Of a stretch of 64,000 bases of DNA, positions 44,801 to 56,700 are shown in pieces. The notes beneath the pieces were generated by a model that was not told where the DNA came from, made no database searches, and was given only the letters and a program-made list of their open reading frames with translations. The translations under genes were made by a program, and so were the position numbers. This stretch comes from Owenia fusiformis. Lineage: Eukaryota > Annelida > Polychaeta > Sabellida > Oweniidae. Numbering within the stretch: the first letter of the stretch is position 1; every line of letters begins with the position of its first letter. The stretch spans positions 15,444,348 through 15,508,347 of the forward strand of contig CAIIXF020000006.1 in NCBI GenBank assembly GCA_903813345.2, in the 5' to 3' direction.

Positions 44801-47737
44801 TATCTCGGTTCAAAAAATGTCAAAAAATCCAGCATGTTTTTGTCACTCCCTGTTTTGTCATTTCCTGTTAAGTACTATGAGACCTCAACAGAATATTAGG
44901 GGAAGTTTGATGCATCTCCCGTATTCAATGCGCTCAATGCCATTGTTTGTCTTTTGATTTGACCAACCGGCAATGATGTCTTCTCAATACACATTTACAT
45001 TAGAGGCATATGTCTTCTTTGAACCCTGCAATTATTCGTTCTCTTGATGAATCTGATATTTGGCAATAGAAGTCCATGTGAACCTGTATCAACACCCTGG
45101 CAGTGACATCTATTGGTGAAAACCCCTAGAAATAAGCCTTTTATCTCTTAAAAGGCTTATTCTGGTGAAAAAACTTGAACAGGAATGCACTTTAACAGGT
45201 ATGACAACACACAACCTTTATTGTAAACCATTTGTTGGGAATATACACTTTTTTAGTGTCATCCACTCATATATTTGTGTGTAGAGTCCATTTCACTGTT
45301 TTATTGCGTCAGTAGAACCCCAAAAAATAAGAAATCGGGAGACCATTGTGAAATAATATATGGAAAAGTATATTCATATTGTATATGAATGACGTTTGCA
45401 GGGCACGCCTTAAGCGTTGGACAGCTGGTCATTATCTGGTTACTTTTGATACTGACCAGTTGATTTTTTCACTAGGTATAGGAAAATAACATTGCAACTG
45501 GTCAGTAATGCCTTTTTGACCAGCAGCTCTGGAATCCTTAGGGCATACACTGGACGTTTGTATATTTCAGATTTTGTAGTTTTTTGTGCAATAAGCCTGT
45601 GCCCTCTTGTAATTTGAATAATTTCAGCCATGTTAATCTTATTGAAAATAACATGGCAGAGACGCATCCAAATATAAGAAACCACACACTCCATAGGCCA
45701 AACTAGAAGCAATCCAAGATATAAAAATGTCATCCATGTACAAAAGGAATATATTTTCCCATATATTATTGTATAATGATATTTTGATTTCTTATTACAT
45801 ATGTAGGTTTTACTCACCAATTTAAACTATGAAATGGACTCTAGATTCTATTTCGTGGCCTGACTGCATTGGTAGAACTTGAAAAATAAGATTTACCTGA
45901 AGATTTGGAGTCTTACATATCCTCTAGAGGTTAGGACACACATTTTAATGAAACCATATCAGCTATGTTTTGTTCATGATGAAGCATAAGCACAGTACTT
46001 GATTGAAATTTGTGTTAATCCTTTTTGGACATTTTCCTTGTGTTTACTTCCGGGACGGCGCTGCTCCTATCACGAAACAATGCATTGACCTTGAACTTTA
46101 ATTTTGTGACATGTCATCCAACCATGTCTGGTGTTAAAATAATTAAAATATTAGAAAATAATGTTTTGCTGTCTTTTGTGTAAAATAGATTTGTTTCCGG
46201 TAAGAGGGAATTTCAAAAATTTCGGACAATATTTTCAATATTTACTGCCATGTCGACATCCTATGCTCTTAACTGTATACCGAATGGTTAAACAATGTTT
46301 CTTACCGGAAACAAATCCATTTAAACACGGAAGTGACGTAACGAAATACCAAGTTCGTGCTATTACGGAAAAGTTCGGGAAATTCCGTTATAACCGCCAT
46401 CTTAATCGAACTTCGACCAAAAGAGCCATAAGAAACAAAAAGACCTCGTTCTGCCAACTAACCCAGACAATCGGCGGTTCCAATATATTAGAAGTTACAT
46501 TTTGAGTTCTAGAATGCATTGAGGTAGGTTTCTTAAGTGGAAAGGGCGTAGATAATTCTCCCAAGTTGTAATCGTACAGGCAAATGTATGCGCTCAGTAC
46601 AGGACTATAGTCATGGAACGGGATAACTTAGATCTACTAGGAAATCATTTATTTTCATGGTCCATAATTTACCTCGTGGATATTGTGCTAAATGCTCTAT
46701 AGTTGACGCAACACAGGTGATAGGGTTTCATTGAAATGTGTGTTCTAACCTCTAGAGGGTAAGTAAGACTCCTAATCATCAGGTAAATCTTATTATTCAA
46801 GTTCTACAGTGCTGGTATATATTAATTGATCAGTTGTTTAATTGGCATATTTTCTTGAATTTTAACATTTAATGTCCCAAACTCCCACAAACTGCAGAAA
46901 AGTATACACCATAAATCATATTTACCAAAATTAGTGTCTCCAAGGCTTCACACCAGCGTATGCATTATGCATTTGTCACGAGTTTGAGCTGAAATTTCCC
47001 CAAAATGAAGTAGGCTAAGGGTAGTCTCTGCCAGTTTTGTTTATTGTGGTAAGCTTGTAAGTGCTCAGAAGCAAATAATTCACGTGCGCAAAAAAATCAA
47101 ATAATATGATTGGTTTAAACTTTGCTGCACATGCGTACAATGTGTGCCATATTTTTTCTAGTGATTTCGTTTCGTTTCATGGAGTTTCCGTTTCAGTGTA
47201 ACTTCCGCAAAAATGGCTGAGCATGGACAAAATCACTTCGAAATTTCAAGAGAACTTTTTACCTATAATAGCAAAACTTTTGTTTTATTTGTGCATTCTA
47301 TCTATCAGATAAGAGTCTCAGGGGTATGTAGGCAAATTCATTTTGGTAGGAGCACTCTGTTTAGTTTGAATACGCACCCTTAATTATTATATATCAGCAC
47401 TGTACCAACGCAGTCAGTCCACGAAATAGACTCTATCTAAAAGGAAATAAACATAAACAAAACATAAACAAAAATAAGCCTTTTATCTCTTCAAAGGCTT
47501 ATCTCTATGTTTTTCTTTCAACAACAGATGTCATCGTCAGATTCAGTCCCTGTGGTAAAGGATATAAAAATTTGATGGTCTATTATCACCCACCAATTTT
47601 TCTAAATATTATAAATCATTCCAAACTTACCTTACTCCTTGCACTCTTTGATCCACTTCCTCGACTGCAGGGACAAGTAAACCTATTAGTCCCTCGGCCA
47701 CCGCGTCCCTGGTTGTATTAGTCACTGCACTTTCCAT
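41886..47737 (-). CDS. SNAPIN: SNAPIN (BLOC-1 subunit / SNARE-associated protein), 4 exons, complete
   Basis: Exons (minus): 47631-47737, 44560-44606, 43960-44078, 41886-41975, all in phase, 120 residues (human about 136). Recognised from the N-terminal GLIGLLVPAVEEVDQRVQ, the coiled-coil IELRQQIDALAEDLKRI, the near-invariant block YVKKLNNARRRVMLVNNILQ and the C-terminal ERLGKLHHNVSKETAKRK. SNAPIN is a subunit of BLOC-1/BORC, which positions lysosomes and lysosome-related organelles, and binds SNAP-25 in synaptic vesicle priming. Introns 1 and 3 are full of inverted-repeat elements. No unusual residues. Confidence 0.95.
42107..43535. mobile_element. Non-autonomous element, ATGTCCCCACC ends with internal tandem array (SNAPIN intron 3)
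   Basis: Ends ATGTCCCCACC and GGTGGGGACAT. The interior has five or so copies of a unit of roughly 150 bp (GACAAGACTTTACAGACAAG, then CAAAATGGCTGCCTTGACAT, then ATCATCCCTGAAAATTTGAA). A GACAGACAGACGGAC tract lies near the right end. It is similar in design to 35326-36487. Confidence 0.8.
44216..44320 (+). mobile_element. Truncated ATGTCACCACC element (SNAPIN intron 2)
   Basis: Starts ATGTCACCACCTGCCATTTG, as does the complete short copy at 60765-60893; the right end is lost after GGAGACTATAAAAACA. Confidence 0.6.
45826..47445. mobile_element. Composite foldback element in SNAPIN intron 1
   Basis: The outer ends (GACTCTAGATTCTATTTCGTGG at the left against CCACGAAATAGACTCTAT at the right) and inner arms (TTACCTGAAGATTTGGAGTC and CCTCTAGAGGTTAGGACACA against their inverses at about 46730-46800) are inverted repeats. 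A TTTCCGGTAAG/CTTACCGGAAAC inverted pair at about 46195-46310 forms the core. No significant coding sequence. Confidence 0.6.
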
Positions 47738-49391
47738 ATGAAGAACTTTTTATAATTTTCTATTCTACTTCCTTTCTTTCTAATCAGGTTTATATTGATC
47801 AATCGATATTAGAAATGTAGCGTAATAATACAAACGTTTAATATAAAGTTCTGGTATCGTGTGTGCACTGCTTCTATTTATTTGAATACTTCAAAACAGA
47901 TACTCTGATTGGCAAAAGTATAGGCATTCATATAAATATAGATTAGTTATTAATTATTGAATAATAAGTTAGACCTGAAAAACTTTTTAGGGACTGGTCA
48001 TTTTGTGTTAAAAACTTTTGAAGACAAGTCATTCTGTATTGAAAACTCAAGGAAAATACATTTAGGTTAATAAGTTCTTCTATGCCATCTAGTAGAATTT
48101 ATTGAAAACTTCAAGCTTGTCTTGAAAATGAAATTAGTTAAGAATGAAAGGCAACAGCCCCTATTTTGATATTTTCAAAGGATAAATGGTGTCTTTACTA
48201 TCTTTACTCTTTACAGCAAGGGTTTGTTATGAAGGAAAAAGATAACTTGAATTGCACAAAATATGCAATATTTTAGGTCCCCTTGACTCAGTAATAATAC
48301 ATGTATATTTATTCTATGGATACGAAATATTTATGATGATATTTGTAAGCAGCAAAAATGATTTTGATATGCACTACTATAGTAACATTTGACTGATATC
48401 CAATAGAACAGAGATAGCAATATTTGAAATCCATAGGATAAACATGATATCCTTGGACTTTCTCAGGCTACCATTTTTTATCTAATTGTGGATATCACCC
48501 ATCTCACTCATTTTGCAATGCTCACTCCTGTAGATGGTGGATATCCACTCATGGATAAAAGTGATATCCATAAAAAATCATACTACATGTATATCCTCTG
48601 TATACTTGTGTAATTATTAGTCTATTAGTTAATCTCACAATCTGATATCATGGAAAAGTAAATCACATTCTGTAATTTTAAAGAATACTAAGTATAAAGC
48701 ATTGGTGATAGATACAATAAGTAACAAAACAATGACTCATAATATTAAGTAATTATTAATCTTTATTTTATAAATAGGCTATGATTTTAATCATACAAAT
48801 AAAAATTCAGGATAACGTATGTAATTAATTGACAATTAAAATATACATACACTTTCTAGTTTCTACTAGTGTATAAAACATACCCATATACATTTATGTC
48901 TATATGTATATGTATCTATACATGTACATCTGAGAAACAATCTCAATACATGTACTGTACTAACCTAATAGCTGTACATTTATGACATAATTTCTTACAT
49001 CTACTGGTATGTTATGTAAAGGATAATGAATACAAATGGTTAAAACAATAACTTGTGGAATTAAAATGGCTAAATGCAGTGACAAAAACATTTAGTAATA
49101 AATCATTAAAATGGGAGAAATATAATCTCAATGCTGAAGTCAGCACATTAAAATAGCTGATATGAGGAGGTACGCTAAAAAGGATGGATTTTCTAAAATA
49201 AAACTAGTAAATCAAATTTGAATATTATAAACTCATAAACCGAAATGCTGTAAATGGGAGAATCGGTGCCAGCCGATTGAATAACATTTAAGAGATAAAG
49301 AAAAATTGAATTTCAAATTATGGACACATCATTGGAGATTAAGGTGTTCAATTTAAATAATAACTTCGTACTTTTAAAACCCTACATACAG

Positions 49392-49531
49392 AATATCACA
49401 TCATTTTGAGTGATATCATTTTTATCGCCAAGTTGGTAGCAAATATCAACACGAGTGAGCGAAGCGAATGAGTGTTGATATTTGATATCTACGAGGTGAT
49501 AAAATGATATCACGAGAAATTATGTGATATT
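49392..49531. repeat. 140-bp palindrome with GTGAGCGAAGCGAATGAGTG apex
   Basis: Outer arms AATATCACAT and ATGTGATATT, inner arms TATCAACACGAG and AGTGTTGATA, apex GAGTGAGCGAAGCGAATGAG. The apex matches that of the palindrome at 31418-31566 although the arms differ. Confidence 0.7.
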
Positions 49532-49759
49532 GGGTTTATCCCATGGTTACAATCACCTTGTGATGTTCTGATCCAATTTCCAGGACATTGGCAGACAATA
49601 TAAACTAGAAATTAGAATATCAATTGAATATTTGAAACACTTTATTTTAACAATCAAAAGTAAATAATATGATATTGTTCGTCATAAATACCATTTTTTA
49701 ATCGTTAGTTAGCAGCCTTCTTATCAAACCAGAACAACGGCAACGCCAAAGCGTAGCGA

Positions 49760-50617
49760 ATCCCATCGAACAGAAATTGCTGCCATTTTTACAAACGAAG
49801 CGCAAATATCATAAAACAACACACCAGAAAGGCCACCATTTTCAAAATGGTTCCTCACTAGCCAAGTTGTCATCAGAAGAAATAATATGCTTTTAAGTAG
49901 CAACCTCTAAAATTTTTGAAAAATCGCACACATAAAAAAAAATAACACACATAAAAATGGTGGCCATTTTTCAAAATGGCCGACTACTCCCTAAAGTTTT
50001 ATTAGACAATGTGCCATGCTTAAAGTATTCACATATCAAATATGAACAAAATCGCTCCACTACTTTTCGAGTTATAGTAAAATACGTTAAAATGGCGGCC
50101 ATTTTTCAAAATGGCCGCCTTCAACCAAAAGTGCCTTCAGACAGTGTGCAATGCTTATAGTATTCACATACCAAATATGAACAAAATCGCTCCACTACTT
50201 TTTGAGTTACAGCAAAAATCGTAAAATGACGAGTAAAGGCCGCCATTTTTCAAGATGGCTGCCATGTGCTTCTTTGATATCTACATTTGTAGCATTATTA
50301 ATGTCCTTTATAATTTTTTTACATTTAAAACATATTGCTATTACAGTTTTACATATTGCACTTAAATTACTGTAAAATCGTCACTAAAATGGCCGCCATT
50401 TTGAAATGAGCGGCCATTTTGAAAATTGGCTTTTGAGCAGAACTTCTACCCCCATAGGGTATATGTGTACAAAATATGAACAAAATCGGGCCAACGGTAT
50501 TTGAGTTATTGCCCGGACAGACAGACGGACGGACGGACGTACGTACGTACGGACGGACGGACGGACGGACGGACGGAGGCGTTCCCTATATCCCTCCGAA
50601 CTTCGTTCGATGGGATA
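49760..50617. mobile_element. Non-autonomous element with ATCCCATCGAA ends and GGAC microsatellite
   Basis: Begins ATCCCATCGAAC and ends GTTCGATGGGAT. The interior has repeated units with TTTTTCAAAATGGCCG and ATGAACAAAATCGCTCCACT. A (GGAC)n tract interrupted by GTAC lies at about 50518-50576; the long frame across it (repeated RPSV) is low-complexity and not a gene. Confidence 0.7.
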
Positions 50618-53104
50618 ATTATATACACAATCGTAATTCAATACACCAATGAAACTTAAAGAGAATAAATTAACGGACCAATTTTCTCAAAAGAGAATAA
50701 ATTGTCTGACCTAATTTCCAACAATGTGATATCACACGGATATGCGTGAGATAAACGATATCACACGCATATGAGTTTGATAAACGATTTTCTGGAAAAT
50801 ATCACACGGATTTCAATAATATCAGAAATATCAATAGCTGTTATTGTACAGATAACACATTAATCGTGGGATAAATAGTAGATACAGCTCTCAATAAAAT
50901 GATTTTGCTTTTACAACTGATTGTGGAACATCAATAGTCTTGGTAAATCATTTATTCTACAAATATTATGTATCAGATATAATAAAAAAACGATATATTT
51001 ATTTCTTTAATAGTTTCTATCAGCTATTGTTAAAGCATTAGGAAAAAGATGCTGTGATGTACGATTGTATGTGTATGTTACAATAATCAACACAGAAAAA
51101 GAAAAATAAGCTATTTGGAGAATAGAAAGGTGATCACTTTGAAGAGTGTCCATATACTTCTCTTTTAAATACATGCTCATTTAAAGGACTCAGTTTAGCC
51201 TCATTATGGCAGACAGATCACATTATTTACAACCTCACTTTGTATTATGATTATGCTTAGTATCAAGGATGCTTAATATACACAGACGTCATGCTATACA
51301 ATGTGTGCGCTTAATAAATTGTTTATTATTGCTACATGTAGGGCAGAGAGTACAAATTCAAAACGTTATACAACAATCAGATAAGTTTTTGCATTGCAGT
51401 GAACACATGTTGTACAATGATAAGTGAAACACCCATTCAAATAATAAAGTGAAATATCATACAAATATTAAATCTGTTGAATACCTGTGCGTCTTTCACA
51501 AGTGATATTCCATGAAGCCCGATATCATAATTCTTTCAAAAAATTTTCAGACATATCTGATTACTTTTTATAAATATCTATTGATTTGACCTATTTTGAA
51601 ATATTATTTACATGATGTGTATATAAGGTAAAACATGTTAATGGCACTAATAAATGATTGCACTAAATCATTGGACTGACCACACTTTCCAATTTAATAC
51701 AACAGACTAGAATGTTCTATTTCAGTTCAACACATATGGCACTATGAAGTAAAGAGTAACCATCATATCATAAAAATCAGATTTTTATACAAATTGTATA
51801 ATATTATACATACAAATACAAGGATGAACATTGTAAATTTAATTTTCAAAAATGTTATAATTTGTATATATATATCTATGTACTTAGTGAACACTTTTCT
51901 CCAGAGACCACAAGTGTTTAGTAAACACCACTTCAAGACATATTTCACATTGACTCCTGTATAAAATCCCCTCTCTGTAGTGGACACCTATCAACAGTAA
52001 AAATGTTTTGGTGGTTCCATAGGTGTTTTTAATTGTACTTATCAATGCAACCCTTGACTGCCTAAATATGCTGCTTTTAATGCTTGTGTGTAATGTTGTC
52101 TGTTTTAAGGATATATCATCTAAACTATAATTTGGTTTTAGCAGATTTAATAATTTTTCTCTTAAGATCTCTGAAAATCTTGGTACATATAGTACATGTA
52201 TATACTGAGAGGTACAAATGGTTCTAAAATTCAAAGCATACAGTATATATATATATAAGTGAGAATTTTGTTTCCTCCATGAGTCATGATTACAACTCAC
52301 TTAAACAAATAATCATACATGAACTAATATTGCAGAAATATGATGAGTTTAAGGCGAAATTACATAAATAAGCTAATTTGTCTCAACAAACAATATAATG
52401 AAATATATTTACAGTAGATTTTTTCTTCAAAGCTCATCATTCATTCTTAGACTGAATGAAGTAATAAGTTAGTTACTCAAAAGTCCTACATCAAGTCTCA
52501 ACACATTACTCCCTCAGTGTGTATATTTCTCCATATTGTGCTTGAGTGCAGTAAGACTCAGGGCCCCTCTCTCTGTCCCATATATCTATGACATGCAGTG
52601 GAGATTGTTATGTGACGTGTTTAGAGGGGGGGGGTCATTTGAGTGTGAATAAGGACATGGGAGTTGAGGATTGCACTGAGGCTTGATGCAAGACTTAACT
52701 AACAAGTATTTACAAGTTATATTACAGTCATATGTACAGGCAGTATTAATTAGATCTACTCGCTCTCATCACAGGGATCTCTCAGCACCCATATAGTCAT
52801 CTTCATTACCCAAGATTCATCAGCAAGGAAGGTCAGCTCCCATGATTCATGATTTGTTGACAGATCACATTTTATTTTAAAAATGAAATACTCTGCAAAT
52901 AATGTGTCTTTGTTTTAACACACTTATAAATTTCTATGCCTCGAGATAATACTTCAACAAAACCACAAAAATAATTACAGAAAGTCAGAGAAAAAGTTTC
53001 CCTAAGTGAGATCTTATTTAGTTTGCAATACATTGACCACAATACATTTTTGAATAAAACAAAGAGAAGGGCAAAATACTAAGTGACATTCAGATTTCTA
53101 AATA

Positions 53105-53242
53105 CAGGGTGACATACATGTACTCCAGAAGTCATAATTCAAGAAGATTCCATTATAAAGAGAAAACATTCCAAAATTAGAAGGTTGCATTTTTGAGTTT
53201 TTTTATCATCTTTCATATTGAGGGTGATTTTGAGTCACCCTG
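53105..53242. mobile_element. Short mariner-type MITE
   Basis: Ends CAGGGTGAC and GTCACCCTG, flanked by TA on both sides. Confidence 0.7.
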
Positions 53243-53758
53243 TAATATAAAAATATGGCATTTCTTGAACCTCCTTGCTACTTTGAATCTGACAAGTACA
53301 CTCAAAACACTGTGAAGACGACCAAATGCAATTGTTTAAAGTCTTCTACACATACACTGTGGTTCATAATTATGGCCCCAAATACAAATATTTACATTTA
53401 TTTTATATAGCGATTGCTTATTTGACACCTACCAACCCCTTTATGCTAATTCTACCAACAATGAAACAAAAATTACCAAATTATTTATATTTTGATCTTT
53501 TCTAAAAATCATGTTATCGCTGTGAACAATTCTTTAATATGAAATAATAATAACAACAGATTTTGTTTACTACTTAATCAAAATCAAAACTTGTACAACT
53601 CCAGTCTTGTTAATTCATAAAATCCATTTAACATGTAAGTACAATAGTTTAAGTTTTCAGATGTGTGAAAGGAAAAAGTTATTGATGCAAATTCATATAA
53701 ACTTATCTTAATTGGTCACTGTTAAAGAATTAGCCATACCGAGGTCAGTAGCTTTATG

Positions 53759-56700
53759 TCAACAGTACGACTCTGAATAGTTCTCAGATGAACCAGAAAG
53801 TTTTGAACTTTTAGAAAATGCCGTCGAGCTAGTACACGTTGGCATAGCTGAATCAGGATCAATTGTGATGTCACCATCATCCTCATATGGTTTCAAGAAT
53901 GAGGTGCTAAGTAAGTGTGTTTTACAGCCATTGTTTTCATGGTCAGTAGCGACCCTGGGAGGCCCTCTATGGTTGCCAGTATCCTCATCATTAGGCAGGC
54001 ATAACTGGAGCCTCTTCTGACTCTTCAACTGAAGCTGCAAATTAAGCTCCTTGATCTTTGCTTCTTTCTGAAAGGAAAAGGAGACACGGATTGAATGTAC
54101 AGGGTGAGCCATGGAAAGCATGAACTAATGACATACAACTGGAAAAATCCTGACTGTTACCAAGTAAGGTAATTGAAAACTGGGTATATGATATACCATT
54201 AGAAAGGGAACTATGGTAGATTTATATCAAAATGGCCTCACCTCACTTCAGATAGACAAACAAACAAACAAACAACAAACCTCAGCAATCAACTGCTTAG
54301 TTTCTTCATTCTCAGCAACAAGACGTTGATGACGCTCCTCTTCTTCCTTAGAAGCTAATGAATCAATAACTGATTTACTATCTAGTCCGTTGTCAGGGTT
54401 ACGAATCAGTTCCACAACCTATCAATAAAATGAAATGCTAATGTTACCAACTTTCATTGAAAATGTTCAATATAACTTAGGTTTATTGATCGTATAAGCG
54501 AATACAATATTAAATATACAATTAATATTCAGGCTAACTTTAATTGTTGGCAGCATGTCTAAAAGCTGATAACCATCTTTACATGCAAATGAATCTGACT
54601 CTTGAGCTAGGATGTTATTAGTGAGGTGATATACATGTATACATGTAACTACATGTACAAGTTGTGTTATATAGCTTACCTTGGGAACAAAGATTAATCC
54701 CATTGACAAAAGGCAACACAGAATTATCGCTACAGCAACAAAAGCAAAAGTTGCATCTTGTTGAGAGCCAATGATTAAAGTCACTGGAGCAGTGATTATA
54801 CACAGCACCTAAAATAAAACGAAAATACATAATAATGAATCTTCATTTCTTAAATGCAACTTTTCCTCAATGCATAAATTAAGAGGGTATTTCTCGAGTT
54901 TAATTTATGATAAGTTTATCAATGATAACTATGAACAACCCAAAGAAGGAAATATAGGCAGGGCAAACTAAATAGGTCAGGGAAGTTTACATTGGATAGG
55001 CAAACCAAATGAGGATATTATTCTACTGTGGGACACAATTTTCACATTTTCAGTCAAAAGAATGTAGAAAATATATTATTTCTAAATTATGCTTTTGCAT
55101 TTCTCTTGCCTGTTTCGTGGCTACCTACCGATGACAAATAAAAAGTTCATTCTTACATTATATATTAAGGATAATAAAGTTATCACAAATAAAAAGTCCA
55201 TTCTTACATTATATATTAAGGATAATAAAGTTATCACAAATAAAAAGTTCATTCTTACATTATATTAAAGATAATAAAGTTATCTTGCCAGTTAGTGTAC
55301 ATATGTTTATCTTACCACTACATTATAGATGGCCATTGCAACAAATCTAGAATCATTAAGCTGCTTCATCTTGACACTTCTGGTCTCATAAGCCAGTAGT
55401 ACCCCAAACAGGAGAAGGATCCCTTTGTATCCATACATAACACCTGGAAAGAGAATTCTCCCTTACAGATATACTTATGATGAAACTACCCTTAAAGGGG
55501 CACCTTTAAACGTCACCCTCTTTCAACATGTCCAAGAATGAATGTGGAACTACGACATCCAAAGTCGATAAAGATTTCACGATGTCCAAAAATGAGTATC
55601 AGAGATAATGTTTGAACAAAACTTTTAATTAAAGTCTTCGGCTTTTAAACATTGTGAGGCTTATGTTAGAAACAATTCTACTGAAAATTATTAAAGACAC
55701 AAGTCATGAAACGTCTGCTTGTAAAAAAGTCAGAGATGGACAGGCATCAGAGTGATGGTCAATTAACAAAGGTTGTCTCAAGGTTCCATTCTTGGTCCAC
55801 AGTTATTCCTAATATAATAGACCATGTTTTATTGAATTGTATTGATAAACATTCTATAAAGTTTCCTACCGAGCCAAACATTGATATTCTCACAACTACA
55901 ATGCTCTAGTTGTGGCAACAGTTTGATATCTTTCTCTGAATCTAAGGGGTCCTCGAGGGCAAAATCTTCCAGCTCACGTTCTAAAGGACTCATTAATTGC
56001 CAGATGGCTAGTAGAATGACATCAAGGAGTAGAAGGAGCCCTATTACAAGATACATCTCCCAACTGTGAACTACCTGAAAATTGAAAATTAAAGTGAAGG
56101 ATTTCAGATTGTATGCAACAAAAAGTTTTTTTGTTTTTTTTTTTACTATTTTGGAACTTTATTGATCAGATTTATTGATGTTAAGTCAATAATGAATTGT
56201 CAGAATTCTAATAAATTAATTAATCAGCCAAATAAATTGCTGGATGACAACAAAAAGAAGACGAAATAAAAACCAGTCGCTTGAAATATCTTAGACACAC
56301 ACTTTGTATATAGAGCTAGTATTCTATTTTCATGTTCAATGGGAATAAAGTGTATAATAGTCTTAAAAGGCCACAAAATCTGAGTTAAAGCCATTTTATA
56401 AAATACCCATGATATAACTTTTTGGAGTTTTAAGGTTCCATTTTTGAAATCATGCGACGATGTCAAAGTAGAATTCCTTGTTCATACTCAGTGAATAGGG
56501 CCTTTATACAAATAATAGACCTATATACAAATAATAGACCTATGTACAAATAATAGACCTATGTACAAATAACAGACCTATATACAAATAATAGATTTAT
56601 ATACATGTAGAAGGCCTTTATACATTATAAGGCTACTATACATGTAGTGACCCTAAATGCATGAGATAGGGCTATATACATGCTGTAAGCCTATATACAT

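Larger units (their letters stand above)
47738..53758. other. Intergenic region between SNAPIN and the GABA-B receptor gene
   Basis: No gene seen. It contains palindromes (around 48420-48580 and 49392-49531), the element at 49760-50617, a mariner-type MITE at 53105-53242 and probably the 3' untranslated region of the receptor gene on the minus strand. Confidence 0.55.

Noticed and set aside
46161-46505. 114-residue plus-strand frame in SNAPIN intron 1
   Set aside because: It spans the core of a foldback element with an internal inverted repeat, has no recognisable domain and is antisense to the host gene.
50384-50641. Open frame with repeated RPSVRPSV residues
   Set aside because: It is the translation of a GGAC microsatellite inside a non-autonomous element.
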